DNA of 7,536 nucleotides from Promethearchaeota archaeon (GTDB taxonomy: Archaea > Asgardarchaeota > Lokiarchaeia > Sigynarchaeales > SOKP01), in the NCBI GenBank assembly GCA_004524515.1, contig SDNV01000129.1, positions 1-7,536 on the forward strand, read 5' to 3'. A program made the position numbers and the translations under genes. Shown piece by piece: positions 6,161 to 7,536 of the stretch (within the stretch, counting starts at the first letter, position 1; every line of letters starts with the position of its first letter). The notes under the pieces are model-generated. The model did no database searches. It had not been told where the DNA came from and worked only from the letters and a program-made list of their open reading frames with translations.

Positions 6161-6592
6161 CTATATAGTTTCCATGAAATTCTCCATGTTCGATTTATGT
6201 TTAAACATCATTTTTAGATTCTCCTTGAATTCACTTAATATTTCGATTTTTTCATCTATATGTAAGGGAGCATCCCCGGTGAATTTCTCGAGAAAATTAT
6301 CTTTAATTTCTTTGAGCATTGGCTCTATTTTCTGAGAACTGGTTTCCCTATGAGATTTTACGATAAAAAGAAACCTTGTTTTTTTTTCTCGATTTAAAAA
6401 AAATTTATTATTACTGATTTCAACACTCTTAAGCTCATCTTCCTTAAGATCTTTCGCAATGGATTTTAAGGCATAAAGAAAATGAGATAATAGGGCTAAA
6501 CTGGCATTGCTTCCTCCCTGGATATGATTTTCATAACTAAGAATAATTGCTCCCGTAGAATCGATAATATATAACCCAGTAATTTCATTCAT
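6161..6592 (-). CDS. Small soluble longin-like protein, copy B
   Basis: This 143-residue protein has the same length and fold order as the product of 4972-5403. Strands lie at 6-11 and 15-23 (GLYIID, AIILSYENH), then the QGGSNAS turn, a helix (31-49), strands at about 56-79 including RFLFIVKS, a helix at 87-106 ending in EKFTG, and a basic helical tail (about 110-140). Residues shared by both copies cluster in the first strands, helix 1 (LALLSHFL and ALxSIAK) and the EKFTG end, which suggests a common binding surface. The tail and the strand edges differ more. There is no membrane anchor. It lies 170 bases upstream of the GTPase gene, so it may be a separate unit or part of a longer operon. 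The ATG at 6592 is preceded by AAGGAT nine bases upstream. A homodimer, or a heterodimer with the other copy, acting on the GTPase is the likeliest role, by analogy with eukaryotic longin pairs. Confidence 0.85.
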   Translation of the reverse strand: MNEITGLYIIDSTGAIILSYENHIQGGSNASLALLSHFLYALKSIAKDLKEDELKSVEISNNKFFLNREKKTRFLFIVKSHRETSSQKIEPMLKEIKDNFLEKFTGDAPLHIDEKIEILSEFKENLKMMFKHKSNMENFMETI

Positions 6593-6600
6593 TTTCGTAA

Positions 6601-6606
6601 ATCCTT
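6601..6606 (-). promoter_or_regulatory. Ribosome binding site of small longin copy B
   Basis: AAGGAT on the minus strand is followed by eight bases before the ATG at 6592. The surrounding AAAAAGGATTT string also occurs about 20 bases further upstream (near 6619-6629), so the leader holds a short direct repeat of the site. Confidence 0.4.
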
Positions 6607-6692
6607 TTTTCTAAGCTTAAAATCCTTTTTACATGAATAAGAGTAGTTCAGTAAATATAGAACTGCCTATTTTAAAAAATTTATATTTATGA

Positions 6693-6710
6693 ATTATCAA
6701 AATTGATAAT
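6693..6710. repeat. Perfect 18-base dyad upstream of small longin copy B
   Basis: ATTATCAA (6693-6700) and TTGATAAT (6703-6710) are perfect inverted 8-base arms with two bases between them. A two-base loop is too small for an RNA hairpin, so a binding site for a dimeric regulator is more likely. It lies directly upstream of AT-rich TATA-like sequence at about 6651-6690 and downstream of the T-run that follows the membrane longin gene. Confidence 0.45.
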
Positions 6711-6713
6711 ACA

Positions 6714-6736
6714 CATAAAAATAAAAAAAATGAAAA
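6714..6736 (-). terminator. T-rich terminator after the partial membrane longin gene
   Basis: On the minus strand this stretch holds four T, then eight T, A and five T in close succession, 40 to 60 bases after the stop codon at 6776. It is the richest T tract in the window outside genes and fits an archaeal T-run terminator. Confidence 0.5.
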
Positions 6737-6775
6737 GTAAGCTGTTTTTGGACAAAATTTTGAATTATTGGGTGT

Positions 6776-7536
6776 TTACTCAATTGAGGTGGGAACAAAA
6801 ATCTTCTTCTCGATTAAATTGAAGATAGTTCTGGTTTTCTTAGGGTCGTAAGACTGTTCGGGTAATAAGAAGCTTGTAAAGAAGTAATTGAGATTATTTT
6901 GTTTCATAATGGACTTTGCTTTGTTGATCATTGCGAGTTCCTCATCCTTTAATTCCATATTACTCACATCAATTACTTGTAATGGTGCTATAAATGAAGT
7001 ATTGAGATTTTTCTCTACTAATTTACTTATATCTCTAAACTTAGTCGTATCTCCCTTGAAGTTTTGCATTAGAGCTCCAAAATTATCGTCGATATCCTTA
7101 GATAACTGATTTATTGTAGTTAAAAAATCATCTGAGGGATTCTCTGTCATAACAAATATTATTCGAAAATCTTTAAATTCCGTCATGATAATTTTAGAAT
7201 TTTGGTATTCTAGTTTTACCGTCTGCGATTGAGTATAGGTCCCCGTTAGTTCAATTCCAAAATTGCGAATCGCTTCAAAAAATCCAGAAATTAAGCTGGC
7301 GTCTATCATCGTTCCCGCAAAAAATTGTTCATATACATTTAATCCGGTTTTCTTATCAACTACTAAAAGATAATTTAAACTGAGAATATCAATAAACTTG
7401 CTATGTAATCTCTTTAATGCTAAATCACGTTTCTTCTTGATATTTGTAGCGGTTTTGTAGGATATTAAACCCGCAATCGTTCCAATAATTACAATTAGGC
7501 TAATAATAAAAACTAATAACGGATCTAATCCTGTCA
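6776..7536 (-). CDS. Membrane-anchored longin protein, N-terminal part beyond the window
   Basis: The frame is open to the right edge, leaving 252 visible residues of a longer protein. The visible part begins with a membrane span (LLVFIISLIVIIG and on to LISY), then a basic helix, then a longin-like domain (LNYLLVVDKKTG, LNVYEQFF, DASLISGFFEAI, strands around KLEYQNSKIIM and FKDFRIIFVM, helix to NFKG), and a C-terminal module ending in IEKKIFVP. This matches the C-terminal third of the 766-residue protein at 2452-4752: about 55 of the first 90 aligned longin residues are identical. By analogy an extracellular domain should precede the span, but it is not in the window. The first internal ATG (7309) lies inside the longin domain and would cut off its first two strands, so it is not the real start. 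It lies upstream of the longin-GTPase genes on the same strand and is probably a paralogous receptor or anchor for the same GTPase system. Confidence 0.85.
   Translation of the reverse strand, partial: TGLDPLLVFIISLIVIIGTIAGLISYKTATNIKKKRDLALKRLHSKFIDILSLNYLLVVDKKTGLNVYEQFFAGTMIDASLISGFFEAIRNFGIELTGTYTQSQTVKLEYQNSKIIMTEFKDFRIIFVMTENPSDDFLTTINQLSKDIDDNFGALMQNFKGDTTKFRDISKLVEKNLNTSFIAPLQVIDVSNMELKDEELAMINKAKSIMKQNNLNYFFTSFLLPEQSYDPKKTRTIFNLIEKKIFVPTSIE

Noticed and set aside
6888..7109. Plus-strand open frame of 73 codons
   Set aside because: It is antisense to the partial membrane longin gene and has a low-complexity hydrophobic product; treated as a shadow.

Overview
The window is very AT-rich and reads as a fragment of an Asgard (Lokiarchaeia-like) archaeal genome. 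The evidence is an Arf/Rag-type small GTPase next to several longin-domain proteins, a heavily N-glycosylated-looking surface protein with a single membrane anchor, coiled-coil/zinc-ribbon and Cys-rich membrane proteins, AGGTG/GAGGT-type ribosome binding sites, archaeal TATA-like elements and T-run terminators. The taxonomic assignment is an inference from gene content; there is no rRNA here to prove it.

All eight supported genes lie on the minus strand, so transcription runs from right to left. In that order they are: a membrane-anchored longin protein whose N-terminal part lies beyond the right edge (6776-7536, partial); a 143-residue longin-like protein (6161-6592); a small GTPase with an HKxD base-recognition motif like Rag/Gtr proteins (5433-5990); a second 143-residue longin-like paralogue (4972-5403); a 766-residue type I membrane protein with a glycosylation-rich ectodomain and a cytoplasmic longin domain (2452-4752); a four-helix membrane protein with Cys clusters (1753-2385); a coiled-coil protein with a C-terminal zinc ribbon (981-1610); and a DUF362 protein that runs off the left edge (1-838, partial).

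The centre of interest is 2452-7536. One Rag/Arf-like GTPase is flanked on both sides by a small soluble longin and, outside those, by a transmembrane longin, giving the order TM-longin, longin, GTPase, longin, TM-longin, all on one strand. In eukaryotes longin and roadblock proteins are the regulators and scaffolds of Rag, Arf and Rab GTPases on membranes. The cluster therefore looks like a compact archaeal membrane-signalling or membrane-trafficking module: surface ectodomains outside, longin domains inside, a GTPase switch and two soluble longins that may pair. This functional reading is inference.

The left part (1-2385) shows no obvious functional link to the GTPase cluster. Its genes are separated by gaps of 66 to 142 bases holding T-run terminators and TATA-like elements, so they are probably separate transcription units. 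No gene-free stretch exceeds about 220 bases. The longest, 4753-4971, holds a hairpin just after the second small longin and the AT-rich promoter region of the 766-residue protein, in which I could not choose a single TATA box. I saw no tRNA, rRNA, CRISPR array, insertion sequence or origin.
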